44,363 bases of DNA from CAZAQB01 sp964487155 (GCA_964487155.1 CAZAQB010000007.1:1-44363); one strand, 5' to 3'. Shown: positions 1-8,445, numbered from the stretch's first letter. Notes: generated by a model not told the origin, from the letters alone. Translations and numbers: made by a program.

Positions 1-88
1 GTAGGCCGCTCCCCGGGTTGCCCCCTCTCCCGCGAGGGGAGAGGGGGGTAAGAGGTGCGGGTGGCTGCATGCCTGGCCGGGGCCCGCC

Positions 89-115
89 GTAGGGCAGGTT
101 GCGGAGAAACCTGCC
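89..115 (+). repeat. REP palindrome (GTAG head, GGCAGGTT stem)
   Basis: GTAG at 89-92 is followed by an 8-base arm GGCAGGTT (93-100), loop GCGGAGA and the exact complementary arm AACCTGCC (108-115). The same layout recurs with other stem sequences elsewhere in the window, so the fold rather than the sequence is conserved. REP elements of the type moved by RAYT transposases carry such a GTAG or GGAG head. Confidence 0.8.
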
Positions 116-192
116 AAGGGCGGTGGGGTAGGTGCCGTGGGTTCGGTTGGCCGGGGCTTTGAAATAGCCGCCTTGGCGCGCGAGACGCCGCT

Positions 193-221
193 CCCCGCGT
201 TTCTTCGCAACGTGGGGCTAC
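193..221 (-). repeat. REP palindrome (GTAG head, CCCCACGTT stem)
   Basis: Read on the - strand, GTAG (218-221) precedes CCCCACGTT, loop GCGAAGA, and AACGCGGGG. One position of the stem is mismatched compared with the perfect copies at 17016-17044, 29960-29987 and 43522-43549. Confidence 0.75.
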
Positions 222-341
222 GGCGGTTTCGCTCAGGCCTCCCGGTCCGGGGTGCAGGCACCCCACTGGCGGGCATCACGGCGCCTCCGAATTAACGAGT
301 GAACCGATTAACGAAGTGACTATCGGGCGACGACGAAGATA

Positions 342-656
<315 letters not shown>

Positions 657-819
657 ACATCCCGGGGACTACCCTGGCCGCGCCCCCCCCCCGAGGGGCG
701 CTTCCGCGAGGGCGGGCCCGGAACGACCGGCCAACCGGACGCAACAGCGGTACGCGCCGCAACCCGTGCCAACGGCGTGGGCAGAGTCGCTTTACCGGAT
801 TAGCTAGAGGATTTGGGCG
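657..819. other. Long rpsJ-rplC spacer with C10 tract
   Basis: The spacer carries a run of ten C (683-692) and GC-rich inverted segments, but no open frame I can support. The ribosome-binding site of rplC (AGAGG, 806-810) lies at its right end. Spacers this long are unusual inside an S10 operon; a transcript leader or internal promoter is possible but I see no clear motif. Confidence 0.5.
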
Positions 820-1476
820 ATGACAATCGGAATCGTCGGCCGCAAGTGCGGCATGACGCGGGTCTTCACCGAGGACGGGGAATCCATTCCCGTTACCGTG
901 GTGGAGGCCGAGCCCAACCGGATCACCCAGCTGAAGTCCCTGGAGCGGGACGGCTACGCGGCGGTGCAGGTCACCGTCGGCACCCGGCGGCCGTCGCGGG
1001 TCAGCAAGCCGGTGGCCGGCCACTACGCCAAGGCCGGCGTGGGCGCGGGCCGCGGACTCTGGGAGTTCCGGCTCGAGGATGGCGAGGGCGCCGAGCTCGA
1101 AGTGGGCGGCGAGCTGCGGGTGGACCGCTTCCAGGCGGGCCAGGCGGTGGATGTGGCGGGCGTCACCAAGGGCAAGGGGTTTGCCGGTTCGGTGAAGCGC
1201 CACCACTTCCGCACCCAGGACGCCACCCACGGCAACTCGCTGTCGCATCGGGTGCCGGGCTCCATCGGCCAGAACCAGACACCCGGCCGGGTGTTCAAGG
1301 GCAAGAAGATGCCCGGCCACCTGGGCGATGCCCGTCGCACGGTGCAGAACCTGCAAGTGGTGCGGGTGGACGCCGAGCGCAATCTGCTGCTGATCCGCGG
1401 CGCGGTGCCGGGAAGCACTGACGGCGACGTGATCGTGAGGCCCTCCATGAAGGCCTCGGGCAAGGGAGGTCACTGA
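820..1476 (+). CDS. rplC: 50S ribosomal protein L3
   Basis: Early assembly protein of the 50S subunit that binds 23S rRNA and reaches towards the peptidyl transferase centre. The product has 218 residues, close to the E. coli length (209). It opens MTIGIVGRKCGMTRVFTEDG and contains the family segment VTKGKGFAGSVKRH. The glutamine in GSIGQNQTPGR lies where E. coli L3 is methylated by PrmB. The ATG at 820 is 9 bases after AGAGG (806-810). Its stop overlaps the rplD start by one base (TGATG), suggesting translational coupling. Confidence 0.98.
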   Translation: MTIGIVGRKCGMTRVFTEDGESIPVTVVEAEPNRITQLKSLERDGYAAVQVTVGTRRPSRVSKPVAGHYAKAGVGAGRGLWEFRLEDGEGAELEVGGELRVDRFQAGQAVDVAGVTKGKGFAGSVKRHHFRTQDATHGNSLSHRVPGSIGQNQTPGRVFKGKKMPGHLGDARRTVQNLQVVRVDAERNLLLIRGAVPGSTDGDVIVRPSMKASGKGGH

Positions 1477-2093
1477 TGCAACTTCAGGTTCTGGACGGCG
1501 CCGGCCAGGCCGGCACTCCCCTGGAAGTGGCCGACAGCGCCTTCGGCGCCGCCTTCCGGGAGCCCCTGGTGCATCAGGTGGTCGTGGCCTACATGGCCGG
1601 CGGCCGCGCCGGCACCAAGGCGCAGAAGACCCGCTCCGAGGTGAGAGGTGGCGGCGCCAAGCCCTGGCGCCAGAAGGGCACCGGGCGCGCGCGCGCCGGC
1701 ACCATCCGCAGCCCGGTGTGGCGCGGCGGTGGCCGGGCGTTCGCGGCCAAGCCCCGGGACTTCAGCCAGAAGGTCAATCGCAAGTCCTACCGCGCGGCGA
1801 TGCGCTCGATTCTCTCCGAGCTGGCTCGCCAGGAGACCCTCAGTGTGGTGGACTCCATCGCGCTGGACGAGCCCCGCACCAAGGCACTGCTCGCCAGGCT
1901 GCAGGCGCTCGGGCTGACCGACGTGCTGCTGGTCACCGAGGACGTGAGCCGCGAGCTCTACCTGGCCTCCCGCAACCTCCCCGAGGTCGACGTGCGGGAC
2001 GTGCATGGCCTGGATCCGGTGAGTCTGCTGCGCCACCAGCGGGTGCTGATGACCGCCGGTGCGGTGCGCAAGATCGAGGAGTGGCTGGCATGA
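1476..2093 (+). CDS. rplD: 50S ribosomal protein L4
   Basis: Lines the constriction of the peptide exit tunnel; in E. coli it also represses its own operon by binding the S10 leader. The 205-residue product has the conserved tunnel-loop segment GGGAKPWRQKGTGRARAG near residues 60-80. It starts at an ATG overlapping the rplC stop by one base and ends in an ATGA overlap with rplW, so rplC, rplD and rplW look translationally coupled. I could not tell whether L4 autoregulation exists here, because no E. coli-type leader is evident upstream of rpsJ. Confidence 0.98.
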   Translation: MQLQVLDGAGQAGTPLEVADSAFGAAFREPLVHQVVVAYMAGGRAGTKAQKTRSEVRGGGAKPWRQKGTGRARAGTIRSPVWRGGGRAFAAKPRDFSQKVNRKSYRAAMRSILSELARQETLSVVDSIALDEPRTKALLARLQALGLTDVLLVTEDVSRELYLASRNLPEVDVRDVHGLDPVSLLRHQRVLMTAGAVRKIEEWLA

Positions 2094-2389
2094 ACTCCGA
2101 GCGGCTCTACCAGGTCCTGCTGGGGCCCCACATTTCCGAGAAGACCACGGTGCTGGGGGAGGCTGGTCCCGAGGCGGTGTTCCGGGTGGTGCGCGACGCC
2201 ACCAAGGCCGAGGTCAAGGAGGCCGTCGAGAAGCTCTTCGAGGTGCGGGTGCGCGGCGTGCGCGTCGTCAACGTGAAGGGCAAGCAAAAGGGCATGGGCC
2301 GGATCCGCGGCCGCCGCTCCGACTGGCGCAAGGCCTATGTGGCCCTGGAGCCGGGCCAGGAGATCGACTTCTACGGGGCCGGCGAGTAG
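2090..2389 (+). CDS. rplW: 50S ribosomal protein L23
   Basis: Sits at the mouth of the exit tunnel and is the docking site for trigger factor and signal recognition particle. I place the start at the ATG at 2090, which overlaps the rplD stop by four bases and gives MNSERLYQVLLGPHISEKTT, 99 residues, the usual length. An open frame continues upstream but has no L23-like sequence. The motif KQKGMGRIRGRRSDWRKAYV is typical of the rRNA-binding loop and C-terminal strand. Confidence 0.97.
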   Translation: MNSERLYQVLLGPHISEKTTVLGEAGPEAVFRVVRDATKAEVKEAVEKLFEVRVRGVRVVNVKGKQKGMGRIRGRRSDWRKAYVALEPGQEIDFYGAGE

Positions 2390-2420
2390 CGCCGCGCCGA
2401 AGAGAGAACGGGACACCGTC

Positions 2421-3245
2421 ATGGCACTGCTGAAGGCAAAACCGACGTCGCCCGGCCGGCGCTTCGTGGTCCAGGTGAAGGACGGCGAGCTCCACCGCGG
2501 CGAGCCCTATGCGCCGCTGGTCGCCAAGCTCGGCAAGAGCGGCGGGCGCAACAACGCCGGGCGAATCACCGTCCGCCACCACGGGGGCGGCCACAAGCGG
2601 CGCTACCGGATCATCGACTTCCGCCGGGACAAGGACGGCATTCCCGCCACGGTCGAGCGCCTGGAGTATGACCCGAACCGCAGCGCCAACATCGCGCTGC
2701 TGCTGTACCGGGATGGCGAGCGCCGCTACATCATTGCGCCCAAGGGCGTGAAGTCGGGCGACCGGGTGCAGTCCGGGGTCGATTCGCCCATCAAGCCGGG
2801 TAATGCGCTGCCGTTGCGCAACATGCCGCTCGGTACCCAGGTGCACTGCGTGGAACTGCGGCCCGGCAAGGGGGCGCAGGTGGCCCGCTCCGCGGGCGCA
2901 TCCGTGCAGCTGGTGGCCCGCGAGGGCCGCTACGCCACGCTGCGGCTGCGCTCCGGCGAGATGCGCAAGGTGCTCTCCGAGTGCCGGGCCGTGGTGGGCG
3001 AGGTGGGCAACGGCGAGCACAGCCTGCGCTCGCTGGGCAAGGCCGGGGCCAGCCGCTGGCGCGGCAAGCGTCCCACCGTGCGCGGCGTGGTCATGAACCC
3101 GGTGGACCATCCCCACGGTGGTGGTGAGGGCCGGACCTCCGGCGGGCGTCACCCGGTGACTCCCTGGGGCGTGCCCACCAAGGGTTACAAGACGCGCAGC
3201 AACAAGCGCACCGATGGATTCATCGTGCGCCGCCGCAAGCGCTAA
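2421..3245 (+). CDS. rplB: 50S ribosomal protein L2
   Basis: Needed for subunit association and peptidyl transferase activity. The 274-residue product (E. coli 273) starts MALLKAKPTSPGRRFVVQVK. The family signature NPVDHPHGGGEGR is intact, its first histidine near residue 230, corresponding to the functionally important His229 of E. coli. The frame stays open upstream to about 2337, but only the ATG at 2421 gives the L2 N-terminus. It has its own purine-rich binding site about 20 bases upstream (AGAGAG), weaker than its neighbours. Confidence 0.98.
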   Translation: MALLKAKPTSPGRRFVVQVKDGELHRGEPYAPLVAKLGKSGGRNNAGRITVRHHGGGHKRRYRIIDFRRDKDGIPATVERLEYDPNRSANIALLLYRDGERRYIIAPKGVKSGDRVQSGVDSPIKPGNALPLRNMPLGTQVHCVELRPGKGAQVARSAGASVQLVAREGRYATLRLRSGEMRKVLSECRAVVGEVGNGEHSLRSLGKAGASRWRGKRPTVRGVVMNPVDHPHGGGEGRTSGGRHPVTPWGVPTKGYKTRSNKRTDGFIVRRRKR

Positions 3246-3269
3246 GGCAACGCAGGGGGGCGAGAGCTC

Positions 3270-3545
3270 GTGCCACGTTCAATTCGCAAGGGGCCGTTCG
3301 TTGATGCGCATCTGCTGGGCAAGGTGCGTGAGGCGTCGGCGGCCAGCAGCAAGCGCCCGATCAAGACCTGGTCGCGCCGTTCCATGGTGGTGCCGGACAT
3401 GGTTGGCCTCACCATCGCCGTGCACAACGGCCGCCAGCACGTGCCGGTGATCATCAACGAGAACATGGTCGGCCACAAGCTGGGCGAGTTCGCGTCGACC
3501 CGGACCTACCGGGGCCACGCCGCGGACAAGAAGGCCAGGAGGTAA
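3270..3545 (+). CDS. rpsS: 30S ribosomal protein S19 (GTG start)
   Basis: Binds 16S rRNA in the 30S head with S13 and contacts the A-site finger of the large subunit. The 91-residue product (MPRSIRKGPFVDAHLLGKVR) is the standard length. The start codon is GTG at 3270; no in-frame ATG would preserve the family N-terminus. The family block RRSMVVPDMVGLTIAVHNGR is complete. It lies 24 bases after rplB and 5 bases before rplV. Confidence 0.97.
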   Translation: MPRSIRKGPFVDAHLLGKVREASAASSKRPIKTWSRRSMVVPDMVGLTIAVHNGRQHVPVIINENMVGHKLGEFASTRTYRGHAADKKARR

Positions 3546-3550
3546 CCGGC

Positions 3551-3883
3551 ATGGAGACCGCAGCCAGGCTCAGGTTCACCCGGCTCTCCCCGCAGAAGGG
3601 CCGCCTGCTGGCGGACATGGTGCGGGGCAAGCCGGTCGGGCAGGCGCTCCAGATCCTTGAGTACCAGCCGCAGAAGGCGGCGCGGATCCTCAAGAAGGTG
3701 CTGGAGTCCGCCATCGCCAACGCCGAGCAGAATGACGGCGCCGACATCGACGAACTGCACGTGGCCCGGATCTTCGTGGACGAAGGGCCGGTGATGAAGC
3801 GGATTCGGCCGCGGGCCAAGGGCCGCGCCAACCGCATACACAAACGCACCAGCCACATCACGGTGGCCGTGGCCGAGCGGTAG
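3551..3883 (+). CDS. rplV: 50S ribosomal protein L22
   Basis: Lines the exit tunnel beside L4; its beta-hairpin loop influences macrolide sensitivity and nascent-chain arrest in studied bacteria. The product has 110 residues, as in E. coli, and contains RLSPQKGRLLADMVRGKPV near the N-terminus and the hairpin segment GPVMKRIRPRAKGRANRIHK near the C-terminus. The ATG at 3551 follows the rpsS stop by five bases with AGGAGG immediately upstream, consistent with tight coupling in the S10 operon. Confidence 0.97.
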   Translation: METAARLRFTRLSPQKGRLLADMVRGKPVGQALQILEYQPQKAARILKKVLESAIANAEQNDGADIDELHVARIFVDEGPVMKRIRPRAKGRANRIHKRTSHITVAVAER

Positions 3884-3896
3884 GAGAGCGCAGCGC

Positions 3897-4565
3897 ATGG
3901 GACACAAGATCCACCCGACAGGATTCCGGCTCGGCATTACCGAGGAATGGCGGTCCATGTGGTACGCCAACAGCCGCACCTTCGGCGACACCCTGAACAA
4001 CGACCTGCGGGTGCGCAACTTCATCCGCAAGCGCTTGGCCCATGCGTCCATCAGCCGGGTGCGCATCGAGCGTCCGGCGAAGAATGCCCTGATTACCATC
4101 CACACGGCCCGTCCCGGGGTGGTCATCGGCAAGAAGGGCGAAGACATCGAGAAGCTGCGCAAGGAACTGGCGCGGCTGATGCAGGTGCCGGTGCACGTGA
4201 ACATCGAGGAAGTGCGCAAGCCCGAGCTTGACGCCCTGCTGGTGGCGGAGAACGTCGCCCAGCAGCTGGAGCGGCGCATCATGTTCCGCCGCGCCATGAA
4301 GCGGGCCGTCGGTAACGCCATGCGCCTGGGTGGCCAGGGCATCAAGATTCAGGTATCCGGGCGTCTGAATGGCGCCGAGATCGCCCGCACAGAGTGGTAT
4401 CGCGAGGGCCGCGTGCCCCTGCACACGCTGCGTGCGGATATCGACTACGGGCTGGCGGAGGCCCGCACCACCTACGGCGTCATCGGCGTCAAGGTGTGGG
4501 TGTTCAAGGGCGAAATCCTGGACAGCGATGCCGCCGCCCCGGCGCGGGGCCAGAAGGCCGGCTGA
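3897..4565 (+). CDS. rpsC: 30S ribosomal protein S3
   Basis: Forms part of the mRNA entry tunnel with S4 and S5 and contributes to mRNA helicase activity. The 222-residue product begins MGHKIHPTGFRLGITEEWRS. A KH domain is visible with the GxxG loop as VVIGKKGEDIEKL near residues 75-90. AGGAGAG lies just before the ATG at 3897. The C-terminal tail after VFKGEIL is short and rich in alanine and glycine, as is common in S3 proteins. Confidence 0.98.
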   Translation: MGHKIHPTGFRLGITEEWRSMWYANSRTFGDTLNNDLRVRNFIRKRLAHASISRVRIERPAKNALITIHTARPGVVIGKKGEDIEKLRKELARLMQVPVHVNIEEVRKPELDALLVAENVAQQLERRIMFRRAMKRAVGNAMRLGGQGIKIQVSGRLNGAEIARTEWYREGRVPLHTLRADIDYGLAEARTTYGVIGVKVWVFKGEILDSDAAAPARGQKAG

Positions 4566-4580
4566 TAGGGGATACGAGCC

Positions 4581-4994
4581 ATGCTGCAGCCGAAGCGGAC
4601 CAAATACCGCAAGCAACAGAAGGGCCGCAACCGGGGGCTTGCCACCCGGGGCGCGACGGTGAACTTCGGGGAGTACGGCCTCAAGGCCACTGCTCGGGGC
4701 AACATCACGGCGCGCCAGATCGAGGCCGGCCGGCGGGCCATCAACCGCCACGTCAAGCGCGGCGGCAAGGTCTGGATCCGGATCTTCCCGGACGTGCCGA
4801 TCACCTCCAAGCCCCTGGAGGTCCGCCAGGGCAAGGGCAAGGGCAACGTCGATCACTGGGCGGCGCGCATCCAGCCGGGCCGGATGATCTATGAGATCGA
4901 GGGCGTCTCCGAGGCCGTGGCCCGTGAGGCATTCCGGCGGGCAGCCGCCAAGCTGCCCCTGACCACCACCTTCGTGGAGCGGACGGCGCTGTGA
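4581..4994 (+). CDS. rplP: 50S ribosomal protein L16
   Basis: Binds near the A site of the large subunit and is needed for correct tRNA accommodation. The 137-residue product (MLQPKRTKYRKQQKGRNRGL) is the usual length (E. coli 136). The conserved arginine- and glycine-rich N-terminus and the KGKGNVDHWAARIQPGR segment are both present. It follows rpsC by 15 bases, and its TGA overlaps the rpmC ATG by one base. Confidence 0.97.
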   Translation: MLQPKRTKYRKQQKGRNRGLATRGATVNFGEYGLKATARGNITARQIEAGRRAINRHVKRGGKVWIRIFPDVPITSKPLEVRQGKGKGNVDHWAARIQPGRMIYEIEGVSEAVAREAFRRAAAKLPLTTTFVERTAL

Positions 4995-5197
4995 TGAAGG
5001 CCAGTGAACTTCGCGGCAAGAGCGGCGCGGAACTGCGCCAGGAGCTGGAAGCCCGGCGCAAGGAGCAGTTCAACCTGCGCATGCAGCAGGCCACCGGCCA
5101 GCTGGTAAGGCCGTCCCAGCTGGGTGAGGTGCGCCGCGACATAGCGCGCATCAAGACGGTGCTGAACGAGAAAGCGAGAGCGGGCGAGACGTCATGA
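4994..5197 (+). CDS. rpmC: 50S ribosomal protein L29
   Basis: Small two-helix protein near the tunnel exit beside L23. I chose the ATG at 4994, whose A is the last base of the rplP stop, giving MKASELRGKSGAELRQELEA, 67 residues. A GTG at 4991 would add one residue only. Family features include ELRQELEARRKEQFNLRMQ and a helical C-terminus ending RIKTVLNEKARAGETS. The stop overlaps the rpsQ ATG by four bases (ATGA). Confidence 0.95.
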   Translation: MKASELRGKSGAELRQELEARRKEQFNLRMQQATGQLVRPSQLGEVRRDIARIKTVLNEKARAGETS

Positions 5198-5469
5198 GCG
5201 AGGCAGCCACCGAGACCACCAAGGCCAAGCGCACCGTTAATGGACGCGTGGTCAGCAACCGCATGGACAAGACCGTGACCGTGCTGGTGGAGCGCCTGGA
5301 GCGTCACCCGCTGTACGGCAAGTACCAGCGCAAGAGCACCAAGCTCCACGCCCACGACGAACAAAACGAGTGCCAGATCGGCGACCTGGTGGCCATCGAG
5401 GAGTGCCGGCCGTTGTCCAGGCAGAAGTCCTGGCGGCTGTTGAAGGTGCTTGAGAAGGCCAACGCCTGA
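5194..5469 (+). CDS. rpsQ: 30S ribosomal protein S17
   Basis: OB-fold protein that helps organise the 5' domain of 16S rRNA in 30S assembly. The 91-residue product has a short Thr/Lys-rich leader (MSEAATETTKAKRTVNGRVV) and then the family core VSNRMDKTVTVLVERLERHP. The region after YGKYQRKSTKLHAHDE continues as expected. It closes the S10 operon in E. coli order; a 44-base gap follows before rplN, where the spc operon begins. I see no terminator in that gap, so read-through is likely. Confidence 0.97.
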   Translation: MSEAATETTKAKRTVNGRVVSNRMDKTVTVLVERLERHPLYGKYQRKSTKLHAHDEQNECQIGDLVAIEECRPLSRQKSWRLLKVLEKANA

Positions 5470-5513
5470 GCGGGCCCGCCGGCAGCCAAGCGCGAACAAG
5501 TGAGAACATCGTC

Positions 5514-5882
5514 ATGATTCAGATGCAGACCCTGCTCAATGCCGCGGACAACAGCGGCGCCCGGGTGGTCCAGTGCATCAAGGTGCTGGGTGGCTCCCGC
5601 CGACGCTATGCCGGCATCGGGGACATCATCAAGGTGAGCGTCAAGGACGCCATCCCCCGCGGCCGCGTCAAGAAGGGCGAGGTCTACAACGCGGTGGTGG
5701 TGCGCACCCGCCACGGCGTGCGCCGGCCGGACGGTTCGCTGATCCGCTTCGACGGCAACGCGGCGGTACTGCTGAACAACCAGCTGGCGCCCATCGGCAC
5801 CCGTGTGTTCGGGCCGGTGACCCGCGAGCTGCGTACCGAGAAGTTCATGCGGATCATCTCGCTGGCGCCGGAGGTGCTGTAG
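5514..5882 (+). CDS. rplN: 50S ribosomal protein L14
   Basis: Large-subunit interface protein contacting 16S rRNA helix 14; in other bacteria it is the docking point for the silencing factor RsfS. The product is 122 residues, close to the E. coli length (123), starting MIQMQTLLNAADNSGARVVQ, with the family core CIKVLGGS directly after. First gene of the spc operon by E. coli convention. The ATG at 5514 is preceded by AAGTGAGAACATCGTC, a loose binding site, and the gene ends four bases before rplX. Confidence 0.98.
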   Translation: MIQMQTLLNAADNSGARVVQCIKVLGGSRRRYAGIGDIIKVSVKDAIPRGRVKKGEVYNAVVVRTRHGVRRPDGSLIRFDGNAAVLLNNQLAPIGTRVFGPVTRELRTEKFMRIISLAPEVL

Positions 5883-5886
5883 GGCC

Positions 5887-6204
5887 ATGCGCAAGATCAG
5901 GAAGGGCGACGAAGTCATTGTTATCGCCGGCCGCGACAAGGGCCGGCGGGGCCACGTCATCCGCGTGCTGCCCGACGAGCAGCAGGTGGTCGTGGAAAAC
6001 GTCAACACGGTGAAGAAGCACCAGCGCGGTAATCCTCAGACGGGCACGTCCGGCGGCATCGTCGACAAGGAAATGCCGCTGCACGTCTCCAATGTGGCCA
6101 TCTACAACCCGGCCACCGGCAAGGCCGACCGGGTGGGCTTCCGAATGGAAGGCGAGCGCAAGGTCCGCATCTTCAAGTCCAGCAACGAGACGATCGGGTC
6201 GTAG
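5887..6204 (+). CDS. rplX: 50S ribosomal protein L24
   Basis: Early assembly protein that nucleates folding of the 5' domain of 23S rRNA. The 105-residue product (MRKIRKGDEVIVIAGRDKGR) carries the KOW motif at residues 5-30: KGDEVIVIAGRDKGRRGHVI. It also has the family segment NVNTVKKHQRGNPQTG. Length and order match the family. It begins four bases after rplN and ends two bases before rplE, a compact arrangement. Confidence 0.97.
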   Translation: MRKIRKGDEVIVIAGRDKGRRGHVIRVLPDEQQVVVENVNTVKKHQRGNPQTGTSGGIVDKEMPLHVSNVAIYNPATGKADRVGFRMEGERKVRIFKSSNETIGS

Positions 6205-6206
6205 CG

Positions 6207-6746
6207 ATGGCGAGGCTGCAACAGATCTACCGCAAGGAGCTCCTGGCGTCCCTGATGGAGCGGTTCGGGTACGACAACGTCATGCAGGTGCCGCGGCTGG
6301 TGAAGATCAGCTTGAACATGGGGGTGGGCGAGGCGACCCGCGACAAGAAGGTGCTGGAGTTCGCCGAGAAGGATCTCTCCCTGATTGCCGGCCAGAAGCC
6401 GGTCATCACCCTGGCACGCAAGTCAGTGGCCGGCTTCAAGATCCGCGAGGGCTGGCCCATCGGTGTCAAGGTGACCCTGCGCCGGGCTCGGATGTACGAG
6501 TTCCTGGACCGGTTCATCAACGTGGCCGCCCCGCAGATTCGGGACTTTCGAGGCTTCTCGCCGCGGGGGTTCGATGGCCGCGGCAACTACAACGCCGGCG
6601 TGCGTGAGCAGATCATCTTTCCGGAGATCGAGTACGACAAGGTCGACACGATCCGGGGCATGGATATCGCCATCACCACGACGGCGAACCGCGACGAGGA
6701 AGGGCAGGCCCTGCTTGAGGGCTTCAACTTCCCGTTCCGCAAGTAA
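6207..6746 (+). CDS. rplE: 50S ribosomal protein L5
   Basis: Binds 5S rRNA with L18 and forms an inter-subunit bridge with S13. The 179-residue product is the same length as E. coli L5. Family segments visible are VPRLVKISLNMGVGEATRDK, GQKPVITLARKSVAGFKIRE and the C-terminal EIEYDKVDTIRGMDIAITTT. The ATG at 6207 lies two bases after the rplX stop. Nothing unusual is seen. Confidence 0.98.
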   Translation: MARLQQIYRKELLASLMERFGYDNVMQVPRLVKISLNMGVGEATRDKKVLEFAEKDLSLIAGQKPVITLARKSVAGFKIREGWPIGVKVTLRRARMYEFLDRFINVAAPQIRDFRGFSPRGFDGRGNYNAGVREQIIFPEIEYDKVDTIRGMDIAITTTANRDEEGQALLEGFNFPFRK

Positions 6747-6756
6747 GAGGACGGTC

Positions 6757-7062
6757 ATGGCAAAAGTCTGCATGGTTGAGCGCGAGCGCAAACGCGAGAA
6801 GCTCGCGGCGCGTCACGCGAAGAAGCGCGCCGAGTTGAAGGCCATCATCAAGAGCGCTGCGAGCTCCGAGGAGGAGCGGGCCGCTGCCGTGGAGCAGCTC
6901 AGCCAGCTGCCCCGCAATGCCAGCCCGACCCGCCAGCGCAACCGCTGCCAGGTGACCGGGCGGCCACGGGGCGTCTACCGCAAGTTCGGGCTGGGGCGCA
7001 ACAAGCTGCGCGAGGCCGCCATGCGGGGCGAAATCCCCGGTCTGTCGAAGTCCAGCTGGTAG
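6757..7062 (+). CDS. rpsN: 30S ribosomal protein S14 (non-zinc form)
   Basis: Late-assembling 30S head protein. I set the start at the ATG at 6757, giving MAKVCMVERERKREKLAARH and 101 residues; the frame is open further upstream but only overlaps rplE. The protein is the long form lacking the CxxC zinc ribbon, as in E. coli. The family C-terminus GRPRGVYRKFGLGRNKLREA is intact. A zinc-independent S14 means this head protein itself does not depend on zinc supply. Confidence 0.97.
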   Translation: MAKVCMVERERKREKLAARHAKKRAELKAIIKSAASSEEERAAAVEQLSQLPRNASPTRQRNRCQVTGRPRGVYRKFGLGRNKLREAAMRGEIPGLSKSSW

Positions 7063-7107
7063 GCGCAGGCGCGCTGCAACCAGGACCAGGAATCAGGTGA
7101 CGCAAGC

Positions 7108-7500
7108 ATGAGCATGACCGATCCCATCGCGGATATGCTGACCCGGATCCGCAACGGCCAGCGGGCCGAGAAGGCGGAGGTTGCCATGCCCTCGTCGAAG
7201 CTGAAGGTCGCCATCGCCGGCGTCCTGCGCTCGGAGGGCTACATCTCGGATTTCCGCATCGAGGGCGACCGCAAGCCTGAGCTGATCGTGACGCTCAAGT
7301 ACTTCGAGGGCCGCCCGGTGATCGAGGAGATCCGGCGGGTGAGCCGGCCCGGGCTGCGTCGATTCGAGGGCAAGCGCAGCCTGCCCCGGGTCCGCGGCGG
7401 ACTCGGCGTCGCCATCGTGTCCACCTCCAAGGGCGTGATGACCGATCGCGCCGCCCGCGCCGCCGGCCACGGCGGCGAGGTGCTCTGCGAGGTCTTCTAG
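7108..7500 (+). CDS. rpsH: 30S ribosomal protein S8
   Basis: Central-domain 16S rRNA-binding protein; in E. coli it represses the spc operon by binding a mimic of its rRNA site near the start of rplE. The 130-residue product equals the E. coli length and starts MSMTDPIADMLTRIRNGQRA. The C-terminal RNA-binding block includes VSTSKGVMTDRAARAAGHGG. Whether S8 feedback exists here would need a fold of the rplX-rplE junction. Confidence 0.98.
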   Translation: MSMTDPIADMLTRIRNGQRAEKAEVAMPSSKLKVAIAGVLRSEGYISDFRIEGDRKPELIVTLKYFEGRPVIEEIRRVSRPGLRRFEGKRSLPRVRGGLGVAIVSTSKGVMTDRAARAAGHGGEVLCEVF

Positions 7501-7537
7501 AGCTAGAGACTGAGACGCCAGGCGAGACCAAACAGCC

Positions 7538-8071
7538 ATGTCGAGAGTAGCCAAGAATCCCATCACCCTGCCCAGGGGCGTCGAAGTCGCCCTGCAGGAA
7601 AGCGAACTGGGGGTGAAGGGGCCCAAGGGGAACCTCACCATGCAGGTTCACGCGACCGTGCAGGTGAGCCAGGAAGACGGCGTGCTGCGCTTCGCGCCCC
7701 GCGAGGACGACCCCGAGGCCTGGGCCATGGCCGGCACCATGCGTGCCCTGGCCAACAACCTGGTGCGCGGCGTCAGCGAGGGTTTCGAGCGCCGTCTGCA
7801 GCTGGTGGGCGTGGGCTATCGAGCCCAGGCCCAGGGCAAGAGCCTGAACCTCACCCTGGGATTCTCCCACCCGGTGGACTTCCCGGTGCCCCAGGGCATC
7901 ACGGTGGAGACGCCGACCCAGACCGAGGTGGTAGTGAAGGGAATCGACAAGCAGCAGGTCGGCCAGGTGGCCGCCAAGATCCGGGGCTTCCGCCCGCCCG
8001 AGCCCTACAAGGGCAAGGGGGTCCGCTACGCCGATGAGCGCGTGGTGATGAAGGAAGCCAAGAAGAAGTGA
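7538..8071 (+). CDS. rplF: 50S ribosomal protein L6
   Basis: Located near the GTPase-associated region of the 50S subunit, with two repeated RNA-binding domains. The 177-residue product (MSRVAKNPITLPRGVEVALQ) is the same length as E. coli L6. The C-terminal family motif FRPPEPYKGKGVRYADE is present, a little before the lysine-rich end EAKKK. A 37-base gap follows rpsH. Confidence 0.98.
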   Translation: MSRVAKNPITLPRGVEVALQESELGVKGPKGNLTMQVHATVQVSQEDGVLRFAPREDDPEAWAMAGTMRALANNLVRGVSEGFERRLQLVGVGYRAQAQGKSLNLTLGFSHPVDFPVPQGITVETPTQTEVVVKGIDKQQVGQVAAKIRGFRPPEPYKGKGVRYADERVVMKEAKKK

Positions 8072-8091
8072 TGCCGAGGTAGCAAGACGCG

Positions 8092-8445
8092 ATGGACAAG
8101 AAGACCGCACGCCTGCGCCGGGCCCGGCGCACCCGCGCCAAGCTGCGCGAGCTGGGGGCCTACCGGCTTACCGTGCACCGCACGCCCCGGCACATCTACG
8201 CCCAGGTCATCGCACCGGGGGCGGACCGCACCCTGGTGGCGGCCTCCACCCTGGAGAAGGAGTTGCGCGGCGAGCTGGAGGGAACCGGCAACGTGGATGC
8301 CGCCGGTGCTGTCGGCCGGGCAATCGCGAAGCGCGCGCTGGAGGCGGGGGTCACCGCCGTGGCCTTCGACCGCTCCGGATTCCGTTTTCACGGGCGCGTG
8401 CGCGCGCTTGCCGAGGCCGCGCGCGAAGCCGGCCTGAAGTTCTGA
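8092..8445 (+). CDS. rplR: 50S ribosomal protein L18
   Basis: Carries 5S rRNA into the large subunit together with L5. The 117-residue product (MDKKTARLRRARRTRAKLRE) equals the E. coli length. Its basic N-terminus binds 5S rRNA, and the C-terminal GVTAVAFDRSGFRFHGRVRA is a clear family block. A spacer of 20 bases after rplF contains only a weak ribosome-binding sequence (CCGAGG). Confidence 0.98.
   Translation: MDKKTARLRRARRTRAKLRELGAYRLTVHRTPRHIYAQVIAPGADRTLVAASTLEKELRGELEGTGNVDAAGAVGRAIAKRALEAGVTAVAFDRSGFRFHGRVRALAEAAREAGLKF

Larger units (their letters stand above)
1..341. repeat. Gene-free repeat region upstream of rpsJ
   Basis: I see no gene here. The stretch holds a CCCTCTCCC/GGGGAGAGGG hairpin (about 20-48), a GTAG-headed REP palindrome on the + strand (89-115) and a second of the CCCACGTT type on the - strand (193-221). 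In many gammaproteobacteria tuf lies directly upstream of rpsJ; here at least 341 bases of non-coding repeat DNA precede it. I could not pick out a convincing promoter for the ribosomal operon. Confidence 0.7.
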